Below, one piece after another: positions 16,121 to 25,779 of a stretch of 64,000 bases of DNA (positions are counted from its first letter, which is position 1; each line of letters opens with the position of its first letter). This stretch comes from CAWULT01 sp963923455 (GTDB taxonomy: Bacteria; Acidobacteriota; Vicinamibacteria; Vicinamibacterales; UBA2999): the NCBI GenBank assembly GCA_963923455.1, contig CAWULT010000001.1, forward strand, positions 74,868-138,867, in the 5' to 3' direction. The position numbers and the translations under genes are program-made. A model generated the notes under the pieces. It was not told the DNA's origin, did not search any database, and saw only the letters and a program-made list of their open reading frames with translations.

Positions 16121-17050
16121 TCAGTGGGACCGCTCGACGATCCACCGGCCGATGCCGAGTAGATGGCTGTCGGCGAGGCCGGCCTCCGCGAGCACCTGCC
16201 CGGCCCGGGCGATGCACTCGGCGGCCATCCGGCGGGATGCGTCCAGCCCATACAACGCGGGGTAGGTGGGCTTGCCGGCTGCGGCGTCCTTGCCAGCCGT
16301 CTTGCCGAGGTCCTCCGAGGCGGCGCTGACGTCGAGCACGTCGTCGACGATCTGAAAGGCGAGCCCGAACTCGGCTGCCGCGCGGTCGACGGCATCGACC
16401 TGTTGATCGGAGCCGCCGCCGAGGATCGCGCCGGCCACCGCGGCGCCCCGGATCAGCGCACCGGTCTTCCGCGCGTGCATGGCCGCGAGGCCTGTCGCGT
16501 CGAGTGGCGGCGGCAGCCGGCCGGACACGTCCGGGGTGACGCAGGAGAGGTCGATCGCCTGTCCGCCGACCATCCCCACCGGGCCCGCCGCGCGGGCGAT
16601 CACGCCGATCACGCGGAGCCGCCTGGCGGCAGTGGCGGCGCTCGCGCCGGGCGGCACACGGGCCAGCACGTGGAACGCCTCGGTCAGCAGTCCGTCGCCG
16701 GCGAGGATGGCCATGCCCTCGCCCGCGACGACGTGCAAGGTCGGCCGCCCGCGGCGCATCGAGTCGTCGTCCATGGCCGGCAGGTCGTCGTGGATGAGCG
16801 AGTAGGTGTGAATCAGCTCGATCGCGCAGGCGGCCGGCATCGCCTCCGTGCGGTCGCCGCCCACGGCGTCTGCGCTCGCGAGGCACAGGATCGGCCGGAG
16901 GCGCTTGCCGCCCGCGGTGAGACTGTAGCGCATGGCGTCTCCGACGAGCGGCGGGCAGTCCGGCGCCGACGGCAGGATCGTCTCGAGGGCCGCGTCGATC
17001 TCGGCGCGGCGGGCCCGGACGTAGTCGGCGACCGGGATCGCGGTGGTCAT
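16121..17050 (-). CDS. ispA: (2E,6E)-farnesyl diphosphate synthase-type polyprenyl synthetase
   Basis: The 309-residue enzyme condenses IPP with allylic diphosphates for quinone and undecaprenyl precursors. Both aspartate-rich motifs are visible: DDLPAMDDD (about 93-101) and the second, QIVDDVLD. GGKRLRPILC precedes the first motif. The small residue and short spacing before the first motif suit a C15 product, but chain length is inference. It overlaps xseB by four bases. Confidence 0.92.
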   Translation of the reverse strand: MTTAIPVADYVRARRAEIDAALETILPSAPDCPPLVGDAMRYSLTAGGKRLRPILCLASADAVGGDRTEAMPAACAIELIHTYSLIHDDLPAMDDDSMRRGRPTLHVVAGEGMAILAGDGLLTEAFHVLARVPPGASAATAARRLRVIGVIARAAGPVGMVGGQAIDLSCVTPDVSGRLPPPLDATGLAAMHARKTGALIRGAAVAGAILGGGSDQQVDAVDRAAAEFGLAFQIVDDVLDVSAASEDLGKTAGKDAAAGKPTYPALYGLDASRRMAAECIARAGQVLAEAGLADSHLLGIGRWIVERSH

Positions 17051-17304
17051 CGTCCGCGCGCCGTGCCGGCGTCCTCGTCGTCGGAGAGCGCGTCAGGCGC
17101 GGGCTTGAGCTGGCCGCGCTCGTTCAGCACCTCGATGCGGCGCTCGGCGTCCTCGAGGCGGGCGTGGCAGTAGCGGGAGAGCTGGACGCCGCGTTCGTAG
17201 AGCTGCAGCGAGCCCTCGAGGGGCAGGTCGCCCTCCTCGAGCTTCTTGACGATCGATTCGAGCTCGGCGATGGCCGTCTCGAAGTCCTTGATGGTCGGAT
17301 CCAT
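17047..17304 (-). CDS. xseB: exodeoxyribonuclease VII small subunit
   Basis: The 85-residue helical protein carries FETAIAELESIVKKLEEGDL and the LYERGVQLSRYCHARLEDAERRI segment typical of XseB. Several copies coat XseA to form exonuclease VII, which degrades single-stranded DNA. It lies 19 bases after xseA and overlaps ispA (ATGA). Confidence 0.95.
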   Translation of the reverse strand: MDPTIKDFETAIAELESIVKKLEEGDLPLEGSLQLYERGVQLSRYCHARLEDAERRIEVLNERGQLKPAPDALSDDEDAGTARGR

Positions 17305-17323
17305 GGTTGGCGCCGTCTCCGTG

Positions 17324-18835
17324 TCAGCCCTCGGGGGGCGGGGTGCGTCGGTCGGGCGACGCGGCCCTGACCTCGCAGTCGAGTTCGCCGCGGCCCAGGG
17401 TCACCTGGACGCGGTCGCCGGGCCGTGCTTCGTCGGCGGCGTGGAGGACGGCGGTCCGGTCGGCGTTCCAGCAGACGGCGTAGCCGCGCCCGAGCACCGC
17501 CAGCGGGCTGAGGCTCTCGAGTTGCGCCACCGCGCGGCCCAGCCGCGCCTGGCGCGCCAGCCGCCGCTGCGCCATCCGGGCCGCGAGCGCGGCGTCGGCG
17601 GCCCGCAGGCGGCCCCCGACGTCGGCCAGGCGCCGGCGAAGGTCGAGCCGTTCGAGCGACAGGCGCAGCGCCTGGCTGGCGCGCTCGCGCTGCATCAGGC
17701 GCGCGTGCATCACGCGCCGGAGCTCGTGGGACAGCTCGCCGACGTGCCGGCCGCGCATCGCGAGCCGGCCGCTGAAGCCGGCGTAGCCGCCCCGGGCGTC
17801 GAGCGCCCGCAGGCGCGACTCGACCCGGTAGAGCCGCCCCCGCGTGGCCGCGTCGATGCGCTGCGCGAGCCGGTCGATCCGGGCGGCCACCTCGTCCTTC
17901 CGCGCCACGACCATCTCGGCTGCGGCCGATGGCGTCGGGGCGCGGAGGTCGGCGACGAAGTCGGCGATCGTGACGTCGGTCTCGTGGCCGACGGCCGAGA
18001 TCGTCGGCACGGGACAGGCGGCGATCGCGCGGGCGACCGCCTCCTCGTTGAACGCCCAGAGATCTTCGATGGAGCCGCCGCCGCGCCCGACGATCACGAC
18101 GTCGACGCCGTCCACCGCACCGATCGCCGCGAGGGCGCGGGCGATTTCGGCTGCGGCGCCCTCGCCCTGGACGCGCGTCGGCCGGATCACGATGTGGGCG
18201 TTCGCGTAGCGCCGGCGCAGGACCTTGACGATGTCGCGGATCGCCGCGCCGTCGAGGGAGGTGACGACGCCGATCTTCCGGGGCAGGACCGGGAGCGGCC
18301 GCTTGCGCGCCGGATCGAACAGGCCTTCGGACGCCAGGCGCTGCTTGACCTGGTCGAAGGCGAGCTGCAGCGCCCCGAGCCCCTCGGGCTCGATGTGCTC
18401 GCAGACGATCTGGTACTCGCCCTTGGCCTCGTACACGCCGACGCGCCCGCGGGCGATCACGTGCAGGCCGTCCTGGGGCTTGAACTTCAGCAGGCGGACC
18501 GCCGACCGGAACATCACGCCCCGGATCTGTGCGCCGGCGTCCTTGAGCGTGAAGTAGAGATGGCCGGTGTTCCAGAGGCGGCAGTTCGACAACTCGCCCT
18601 GGAGCCAGACCTCGAAGAACTGCGCTTCGAGCAGCGAGCGGATGTCGGCGGTGAGTTCGGAGACGGTGAAGATGTGGCGCTCCGGGTGGATCGGCTCGTC
18701 GTCGACGTCCGGCTCGGGCTGTGGCGCCGGCCCGCGCGAGGCCGGGAGGCCGGGCGGCTCCGGCCGCGCCGTCTCGGGCGCGCGCCGCGCACCGTTGGGT
18801 TCCGGGTCGTCGAAAGGCAGTCCGAAGGTCGTCAC
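17324..18835 (-). CDS. xseA: exodeoxyribonuclease VII large subunit
   Basis: The 503-residue protein has an extra Pro-rich N-terminal tail (about 1-50), an OB-fold (about 55-150, FTVSELTADIRSLLE and GHLYFTLKDAGAQIRGVMF) and the catalytic region with IGVVTSLDGAAIRDI, VIVGRGGGSIEDLWAFN and AVGHETDVTIADFVADLRA. The frame is open much further upstream, but the GTG at 18835 overlaps the ymdB stop as GTGA and fits the domain start. Confidence 0.94.
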   Translation of the reverse strand: MTTFGLPFDDPEPNGARRAPETARPEPPGLPASRGPAPQPEPDVDDEPIHPERHIFTVSELTADIRSLLEAQFFEVWLQGELSNCRLWNTGHLYFTLKDAGAQIRGVMFRSAVRLLKFKPQDGLHVIARGRVGVYEAKGEYQIVCEHIEPEGLGALQLAFDQVKQRLASEGLFDPARKRPLPVLPRKIGVVTSLDGAAIRDIVKVLRRRYANAHIVIRPTRVQGEGAAAEIARALAAIGAVDGVDVVIVGRGGGSIEDLWAFNEEAVARAIAACPVPTISAVGHETDVTIADFVADLRAPTPSAAAEMVVARKDEVAARIDRLAQRIDAATRGRLYRVESRLRALDARGGYAGFSGRLAMRGRHVGELSHELRRVMHARLMQRERASQALRLSLERLDLRRRLADVGGRLRAADAALAARMAQRRLARQARLGRAVAQLESLSPLAVLGRGYAVCWNADRTAVLHAADEARPGDRVQVTLGRGELDCEVRAASPDRRTPPPEG

Positions 18836-19635
18836 GGCTCCAGCGCGTCGAGATCCGCTTCGCCGCAGCTCACGCGCTGCACGCGGATGGCGCGGCCGGT
18901 CGCGTCGTCGACGGCGACGACCACGCCGTTCAGCCGCGGGTTGCCGGTGGCGGGCTCGAACCGGCTCGGCATGCCCGTCAGGAAGCGGGCGAGGGAGCCG
19001 TCCCGGTCCATCCCGATGATCGAGTCGTGCGGGCCGGTCATGCCGGCATCGGTCAGGTACGCGGTCCCGTTCGGCAGGATGCGCTCGTCGGCCGTCTGGA
19101 CGTGGGTGTGCGTGCCGACGACGAGCGAGACCTTGCCGTCGAGATGCCAGCCCATCGCGCACTTCTCGCTGGTCGCCTCGGCGTGGAAGTCGACGACGAT
19201 GACCTTCGTCTTCGTGCGGAGTGCGTCGACCTCCCGCAGCACGACGGCGAACGGGTCGTCGATGGCCTGCATGTGCACCCGGCCCATGACGTTGACGACG
19301 CCGACCAGGCGGCCGTCGCCGCTCGTGGCCAGGACGGACCCGCGTCCAGGGACGCCGGCAGGGTAGTTGGCCGGCCGCAGGAGGCGCGGTTCCTTGCCGA
19401 TGTACTCGAGCACTTCCTTCTTGTCGAAGACGTGGTTGCCGGAGGTCATCACGTCGACGCCCCACTCGAGGAGCGTGTCGCCGATGTCCTTGGTCACGCC
19501 GAAGCCGGCGGCGGAGTTCTCCGCGTTGGCGATCACGAAGTCGAGGTCGTGGCGGCGAACCAGTCGCTTCAGGCCCTTCCGGACCATTTCGCGACCCGGG
19601 CGCCCGACGATGTCGCCGATGAAGAGGATGTTCAT
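18832..19635 (-). CDS. ymdB: YmdB-family metallophosphoesterase (TIGR00282)
   Basis: The 267-residue protein has the YmdB layout: MNILFIGDIVGRPG, NAENSAAGFG, SGNHVFDKKE, DFHAEATSEK and GTHTHVQTADE, which supply the dinuclear metal ligands. Characterised homologues are cyclic-nucleotide phosphodiesterases that influence RNA turnover and biofilm formation. The substrate here is unknown. The ATG overlaps the hsp20 stop (ATGA), so the longer upstream frame is not used. Confidence 0.9.
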   Translation of the reverse strand: MNILFIGDIVGRPGREMVRKGLKRLVRRHDLDFVIANAENSAAGFGVTKDIGDTLLEWGVDVMTSGNHVFDKKEVLEYIGKEPRLLRPANYPAGVPGRGSVLATSGDGRLVGVVNVMGRVHMQAIDDPFAVVLREVDALRTKTKVIVVDFHAEATSEKCAMGWHLDGKVSLVVGTHTHVQTADERILPNGTAYLTDAGMTGPHDSIIGMDRDGSLARFLTGMPSRFEPATGNPRLNGVVVAVDDATGRAIRVQRVSCGEADLDALEP

Positions 19636-20108
19636 GGGCGGGGCGCGCCGGTCACGGGGATCGGGCGCGCAACGCCGCGACGCTCCTGGCGCTTCGGCAG
19701 CACGATCGTCAACTCGCCATCCTGCAGGACCGCGGTGGCCGCGGGAAGGTCGAAGGCCCCGGACACCCGCACCGAGCGGTGGAAGCGGCCGAATTCGCGC
19801 TCGACCAGATGGAACTGCGGTTCGGGCTGGACGGGCGCAGGCAGCTTGACGCCCGCGACGAGGATCAGGCCCGCCCTGTAGACCACGCGCACCGCGTCGG
19901 ACTGCAGGCCGGCGGCGTCCATCACGACCTCGATGCTCGCGTCGTGCTCGTAGACGTCCAGGGCGGGATGGCACTGGAGCGACAGCGCCCGCCACTCCGG
20001 GTCGAGTCGCGCTGCCAGTTCCTCGAAGATGCCCTGCAGGTCCTCGCCGAGTTCGGGGGACTCGCCCGGCCGGATGAAGACGAATTGCGCCACTGTGGCG
20101 CCCATCAT
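19632..20108 (-). CDS. Hsp20/alpha-crystallin-type small heat-shock protein
   Basis: The 158-residue protein has an alpha-crystallin domain (about 50-145) with DVYEHDASIEVVMDAAGL, REFGRFHRSVRVSGAFD and DGELTIVLPK. These holdase chaperones bind unfolding proteins. An ATG exists at 20192, but it lies in the divergent dnaK promoter region, so the double ATG at 20105-20108 is preferred. It is the first gene of the operon that continues through ymdB, xseAB, ispA, tlyA and nadK. Confidence 0.8.
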   Translation of the reverse strand: MMGATVAQFVFIRPGESPELGEDLQGIFEELAARLDPEWRALSLQCHPALDVYEHDASIEVVMDAAGLQSDAVRVVYRAGLILVAGVKLPAPVQPEPQFHLVEREFGRFHRSVRVSGAFDLPAATAVLQDGELTIVLPKRQERRGVARPIPVTGAPRP

Positions 20109-20171
20109 CGCAGTCTCCACCCCGAAGGTCAAAGGGCTCAGTGGGATTCCTGCCGCCTGCTCTGGCTCCGG

Positions 20172-20178
20172 ATATATA
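20172..20178 (-). promoter_or_regulatory. candidate -10 (TATATAT) for the hsp20-nadK operon
   Basis: An AT-rich TATATAT on the minus strand stands out in very GC-rich DNA about 64 bases before the hsp20 ATG. The -35 is unclear (TTTTAT at 20195-20200). Confidence 0.4.
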
Positions 20179-20198
20179 TGAGTGCAAGACACTAATAA

Positions 20199-20223
20199 AA
20201 CATGCTTGACAAAGACGCATGTT
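20199..20223. promoter_or_regulatory. inverted repeat flanking the dnaK -35 box
   Basis: AACATGC (20199-20205) and GCATGTT (20217-20223) are perfect 7-base inverted arms around an 11-base spacer that contains the TTGACA -35 element. This is the geometry of a repressor operator, but it is neither CIRCE nor HAIR. Confidence 0.55.
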
Positions 20224-20234
20224 GTGTCTATGCT
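20206..20234 (+). promoter_or_regulatory. sigma70-type dnaK promoter
   Basis: TTGACA (20206-20211), a 17-base spacer and TATGCT (20229-20234) form a near-consensus promoter. The expected start near 20241 leaves a short leader containing GGGGGAG before the dnaK ATG. Confidence 0.8.
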
Positions 20235-20256
20235 TTGGTTCGGGGGAGTTCAGAAG

Positions 20257-22137
<1,881 letters not shown>

Positions 22138-22181
22138 GGGCGCGCGGCCGGCCCAGACCCGTTGATTGCGAAAAGGAGCAG

Positions 22182-22631
22182 ATGACCATGAACGCCCGAT
22201 TCGACCCCTTCCGCGACTTCGCGGCGCTGCAGCAGCGCCTCAACCGCGTGTTCGGCGACGTCTATATCAGGGACGAGGAACTCGTGCCCGTCAGCCAGTG
22301 GGTGCCGCCGGTCGACATCTACGAGACGGCGAGCCACGACCTGGTGATCAAGGCGGAGCTGCCCGACATGGCGCGGGAGGACATCGAGGTCACGGTGGAG
22401 CACAACACCCTGATTCTGCGGGGCACCAAGAAGATGCCGACGGACGTCCCGGAAGAGCAGTTCCGGCGCGTGGAGCGGCGCTACGGCACGTTCAACCGCT
22501 CGTTCGCGCTGCCGAACACGGTGGATGCGTCCAAGGTCAGCGCCGACTACAGGAACGGCGTGCTGACGGTGAAGCTGCCGTTCCGGGAAGAGGCGAAGCC
22601 CCGCACGATCAACGTCGAAGTGGCGGCCTGA
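22182..22631 (+). CDS. Hsp20 family small heat-shock protein
   Basis: The 149-residue protein has a complete alpha-crystallin domain (about 42-140): WVPPVDIYETASHDLVIKAELPDM, then EQFRRVERRYGTFNRSFALP and YRNGVLTVKLP. A strong AAAAGGAG Shine-Dalgarno sits 5 bases before the ATG. It is 44 bases after dnaK and is probably co-transcribed with it. It is more canonical than the divergent hsp20 at 19632. Confidence 0.93.
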   Translation: MTMNARFDPFRDFAALQQRLNRVFGDVYIRDEELVPVSQWVPPVDIYETASHDLVIKAELPDMAREDIEVTVEHNTLILRGTKKMPTDVPEEQFRRVERRYGTFNRSFALPNTVDASKVSADYRNGVLTVKLPFREEAKPRTINVEVAA

Positions 22632-22702
22632 CAGGGCGACGGGCGCGGCGGGCCGTGCGGACCGTCGACAAGCGAGGCGTTTCGGGGGTAATCTGAGGGG
22701 CT

Positions 22703-22987
22703 ATGACAGAGACGAACGACGCCCTTGAACCCGCGGCCGAGGCGGTCGCGCCCGTCCCGCGTCCCAAGGCGCCGCCGATCGAGAGCCGGTTTCTCTTCGT
22801 GGACGTCGCGGCGATGCGTGCCAAGCAGTTGCGCCGCGGTGCCCTGCCGCGCCTCGACGAGGCGGACGAGCAGGAAGAGATGCCCCGCGCCCGTCCGGTC
22901 AAGTCTGAGCGGGTCGCGATGGAGGAGGTCCGGCGGGGCCTCGTGCTCTGGGACGTGACGCCTCCTCAGAAGGTGACCGAGGCCTGA
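22703..22987 (+). CDS. rpoZ: RNA polymerase omega subunit-like protein
   Basis: The 94-residue protein contains ESRFLFVDVAAMRAKQLRRG and KSERVAMEEVRRGLVLWDV. These resemble the two conserved helices of the omega subunit (FxLVLVAARRARQL and ALREIEEGL), which helps fold beta-prime. The N-terminal 25 residues are an Ala/Pro extension. The identification rests on pattern similarity only. TAATCT lies 8 bases before the ATG, so the gene may have its own leaderless transcript. Confidence 0.6.
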   Translation: MTETNDALEPAAEAVAPVPRPKAPPIESRFLFVDVAAMRAKQLRRGALPRLDEADEQEEMPRARPVKSERVAMEEVRRGLVLWDVTPPQKVTEA

Positions 22988-23028
22988 TCGGAACCGGGCC
23001 CGGCCTGGGCTCGTCCTTTCCGGTCAGG

Positions 23029-23370
23029 ATGCTGACGTTCCTGCTGTTCACGGCTCTGGCCCTCGCGGCAACCGTCGTCGGGGGCCTCTTTTTCGTCCAC
23101 CTCGCAGTGGGCGCCGTGTTCTGGCTCCTGCTGCTCCCGTTGCGGCTGATCTTCAAGCTGGTCTTCGGCCTCGGCGGGCTGGTCCTGGGCATGGTGATGG
23201 CACCGCTCATCGCCGTGCTGGTGGGCGTGGCCCTGCTCGTGGCCCTGGTGCTCGGCGCGCTCGCGCTGCTCGCGCCGCTGATTCCCCTCGCGCTGCTCGC
23301 CGGATTCGCCTGGGCGCTCTATCGTCTGTTCGCCAGCCGGAAATCGCCGGTGGGGTCGCGGCCCCTCTAG
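23029..23370 (+). CDS. small hydrophobic membrane protein
   Basis: I do not recognise this 113-residue protein. It is almost wholly hydrophobic, with three or four predicted membrane helices between residues 3 and 105 and a short basic tail (RLFASRKSP). It ends 4 bases into the convergent cytochrome gene and follows the omega-like gene by 41 bases. Amino acid and codon use match the neighbours. Confidence 0.55.
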   Translation: MLTFLLFTALALAATVVGGLFFVHLAVGAVFWLLLLPLRLIFKLVFGLGGLVLGMVMAPLIAVLVGVALLVALVLGALALLAPLIPLALLAGFAWALYRLFASRKSPVGSRPL

Positions 23371-24536
23371 GGCTCCGGCACGAACTCGAGCGAGAGGCGT
23401 GCGGCCGAGCCGTCCGGCCCGCTCGACCCCGCCGCCGCTTTCGCGTCGCTCCTCGGCCGGACTCTGGCCGTGACGGTCGTGCCCGGCTCGAGGACGATCG
23501 GCTCGGCGAGCCAGTAACGCCGCGCCCAGCCGCCGCCAGGCCGCGACGCGAAGAGTTCGGCCTCGGGGCCACCGGGCGGCCGCACGGTGAGCGAGACACC
23601 TGCCTCCGGGGCCTCGGGGTCGGTCGACACGGCCATCAGACGGGCCCGTCCGTCGACGGCCTGCGTCGACGGGACCCCGAGCCCGGCATCGACCTGCAGT
23701 GACTGGAGTGCGCGCGGCGCTCCCGTGGCGCCGTACAGGCCGATCACGCTGCGATCGGTCAACGACACCTGCTCGTATTGCCACGTCTTGCGATAACGCA
23801 CCCGCACGACGAGCGTCGCACCGGGCGGCACCTCGAACCCGACGCCGTGGGGCAGCGCAACGGGCGGCTCGCCGGGCACCCAGAGTCCGAGGACGCGAGT
23901 ACCACCAGTGGCCGCGCCACGCCGGGTCGTCGCCGGCGCGTCCACGGTGATCGTGGCGCTGCGCACCATCTCCGGCGCGCCCGGCTTCAAGTCGACCGCG
24001 CGCAGCCAGCGGGGCGCGCTGGCCGGAAGCGGAATCGCGAGTTCGACCTGCCCTGCCTGGGCGCCAGCGCCGAGCGAGTGGGGCGCCAGCGCCAGTTCCA
24101 GGTCGGGCGTCCCGAGCGGCCAGTCGCCGGTGGCGGGCGCCGGGCCGGCGGTCGGGACTGGACCGGCAGGCGTGCCGCCGCTGGCCCACGTCAGGATGGT
24201 GTCGAGTTCCCGCGCGGTCAGGGCGTTGGCGTGGTGGAATCGGCCACGCGGCGCCTCGACGGGCCACGGCGGCATGTGCCCCGCGATGAGTTCCAGTCGG
24301 ATCGACTCGGCCCACGGCGCCGCCTGTTCGGGCGTGTCGAGCGGCATCGGGGCGACGCCGCCGTCCCGGTGGCAGGAACGACAGTGCTCGCGCAGGATCG
24401 GCTGCACGTGTTCGGTGAACGTGTAGGGCGAGGTGATCGGCTTGTGGGCCTCGGTGAGGGCCACGAAGCGCGGCCACACGCCGGCGGCGCACGCGAGGGC
24501 GACGACCCAGGGCCGGAGCAACTGCCGGCCCTTCAT
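23367..24536 (-). CDS. monoheme c-type cytochrome with Cu-monooxygenase-like beta domain
   Basis: The 389-residue exported protein has a signal peptide (about 8-30) and one heme c site, CRSCH (about 54-58), in EHVQPILREHCRSCHRDGG. The C-terminal half (about 150-389) resembles the copper type II ascorbate-dependent monooxygenase C-domain (GLWVPGEPPVALPHGVGFEVPPGATLVV split over two strands). However, the usual HYxxxG copper site reads RYRKTW here, so copper binding is doubtful. The ATG overlaps the upstream gene's stop (ATGA). Confidence 0.75.
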   Translation of the reverse strand: MKGRQLLRPWVVALACAAGVWPRFVALTEAHKPITSPYTFTEHVQPILREHCRSCHRDGGVAPMPLDTPEQAAPWAESIRLELIAGHMPPWPVEAPRGRFHHANALTARELDTILTWASGGTPAGPVPTAGPAPATGDWPLGTPDLELALAPHSLGAGAQAGQVELAIPLPASAPRWLRAVDLKPGAPEMVRSATITVDAPATTRRGAATGGTRVLGLWVPGEPPVALPHGVGFEVPPGATLVVRVRYRKTWQYEQVSLTDRSVIGLYGATGAPRALQSLQVDAGLGVPSTQAVDGRARLMAVSTDPEAPEAGVSLTVRPPGGPEAELFASRPGGGWARRYWLAEPIVLEPGTTVTARVRPRSDAKAAAGSSGPDGSAARLSLEFVPEP

Positions 24537-25774
24537 GGAATCACCGCGAAGGCGCGCTCGACGTCGCCGGCGCGTGCGGCGAAGGCGGCGCGGGCGGCCT
24601 CGACCTGCTGCCGGTCGCCGAGATCCCCGACGGCGTCGAGCTGCCACGCGGCGCGGACCAGCGCCTGCAGCGCCGGCTCGGCGAGGCGGCGTCCCTCGGG
24701 CGTCAATCGGTCGAGCTGCGCCTCGAGCGCGATCGCCAGGTCCTTCGCCTGGAACGCGGGCACCCAGACGGCGCCGAAGTCGCCGGCGTCGACGAGGCGC
24801 GAAACCTCCGCCTCGCGGGCGCGCAGTGCCGCGAGGATGTCCCGCACCGAGGTCGGCACGAGCTGTACCGGCAACCCGGTGCCGGCCGCGATCGGTGCGG
24901 GCGCCTCGGGATCAGTCCTGCGCGGCTCGCGTGCCGCCGTCGTCGCGCGCCGCGGTGTCGCCGCGCGCGCGGCCCGGGGCCGGGGCGCCGCCACCGGCCC
25001 CGGCGGCGCCGTCGCCGCCGTGAACGTGAAGTCGAATCGATACTCCGGCGTGCCGGGCGCGAAACGGACTTTCGCCGTGAGCGCGGCGGGAAAGGCCGCC
25101 GTGTCCACGCGGGCCTCGAATGCGCCGTCGGCCGCGAGGCGCAGCGGGAACGCCGTGATCTCGGTGGTCCTGCGGCTGGCGGCATCGAACCGCTCCAGGG
25201 TGACCACGCGCGCCTGGACGGCCTTCAGCTTGTCGGCGGAGAGCGGGCGCGCGAAGTCGTCGAACAGGTGCAGACGGAACAGGCCCGCGCGCGGGTAGGT
25301 GCCTTCCAGGTGGTGCCAGTTGTCGGGTGCCATGAAGAACTGGCCGCCGAACCGTGGGTTGTGGTTGCCGTGCGGCCGCAAGGTGCGCGCGCCGATGCGG
25401 GGCGAGCCGTCGGCGCACACGCCCGGCTCCAGGTGCTCGGGGTTCGGCTCACCGCGGCAGGTCCAGGTCAGGGCCACCGTGACCGGGACGAGCGCGCGGC
25501 CGCAGATGGGGCACGTGCCCGGCCCGTCCTCGTTGACCACCGCGTGCACGGGGCAGGTCCACGCGGCAGCCAGGCGCACGGGCACCAGGTTCATCCTGCA
25601 GAGTGGGCAGGTCCCGGGCGCCCGCTCGACGACGTCCGGGTGCATCGGACACGTCATCGAGAGCGGCGGCAGGGCCGTCGCGGGGGTGGGGGTCCCGCGC
25701 TGGGCGGCGGGCGCGGAGCTCGCGACGACCAGGAGCCACGCCACCCACACGAGACCGCTGGTCCGCGCCGGCAT
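24533..25774 (-). CDS. exported protein with two heavy-metal-binding motifs
   Basis: The 413-residue protein has a signal peptide (about 1-24) followed by two copies of a metal-binding finger, TCPMHPDVVERAPGTCPLC and TCPVHAVVNEDGPGTCPIC, each ending NLVPV or ALVPV. The same module occurs in CusB-type efflux adaptors and P-type ATPases, where it binds Cu or other soft metals. The rest (about 110-413) is a beta-rich domain with FGGQFFMAPDNWHHLEGTYP, then a helical tail. It is coupled to the heme protein downstream, which suggests a joint periplasmic metal or redox function. Confidence 0.7.
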   Translation of the reverse strand: MPARTSGLVWVAWLLVVASSAPAAQRGTPTPATALPPLSMTCPMHPDVVERAPGTCPLCRMNLVPVRLAAAWTCPVHAVVNEDGPGTCPICGRALVPVTVALTWTCRGEPNPEHLEPGVCADGSPRIGARTLRPHGNHNPRFGGQFFMAPDNWHHLEGTYPRAGLFRLHLFDDFARPLSADKLKAVQARVVTLERFDAASRRTTEITAFPLRLAADGAFEARVDTAAFPAALTAKVRFAPGTPEYRFDFTFTAATAPPGPVAAPRPRAARAATPRRATTAAREPRRTDPEAPAPIAAGTGLPVQLVPTSVRDILAALRAREAEVSRLVDAGDFGAVWVPAFQAKDLAIALEAQLDRLTPEGRRLAEPALQALVRAAWQLDAVGDLGDRQQVEAARAAFAARAGDVERAFAVIP

Positions 25775-25779
25775 GGTGT

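Noticed and set aside
20109..20192. Longer hsp20 starting at 20192
   Set aside because: The extra 28 codons fall in the intergenic promoter region, contain the TATATAT box, and do not resemble a chaperone N-terminus.
20160..20256. CIRCE or HAIR element at dnaK
   Set aside because: GAGTGCAAG at 20180-20188 resembles one CIRCE half, but the TTAGCACTC partner at the required spacing is absent. The HAIR consensus is also absent.
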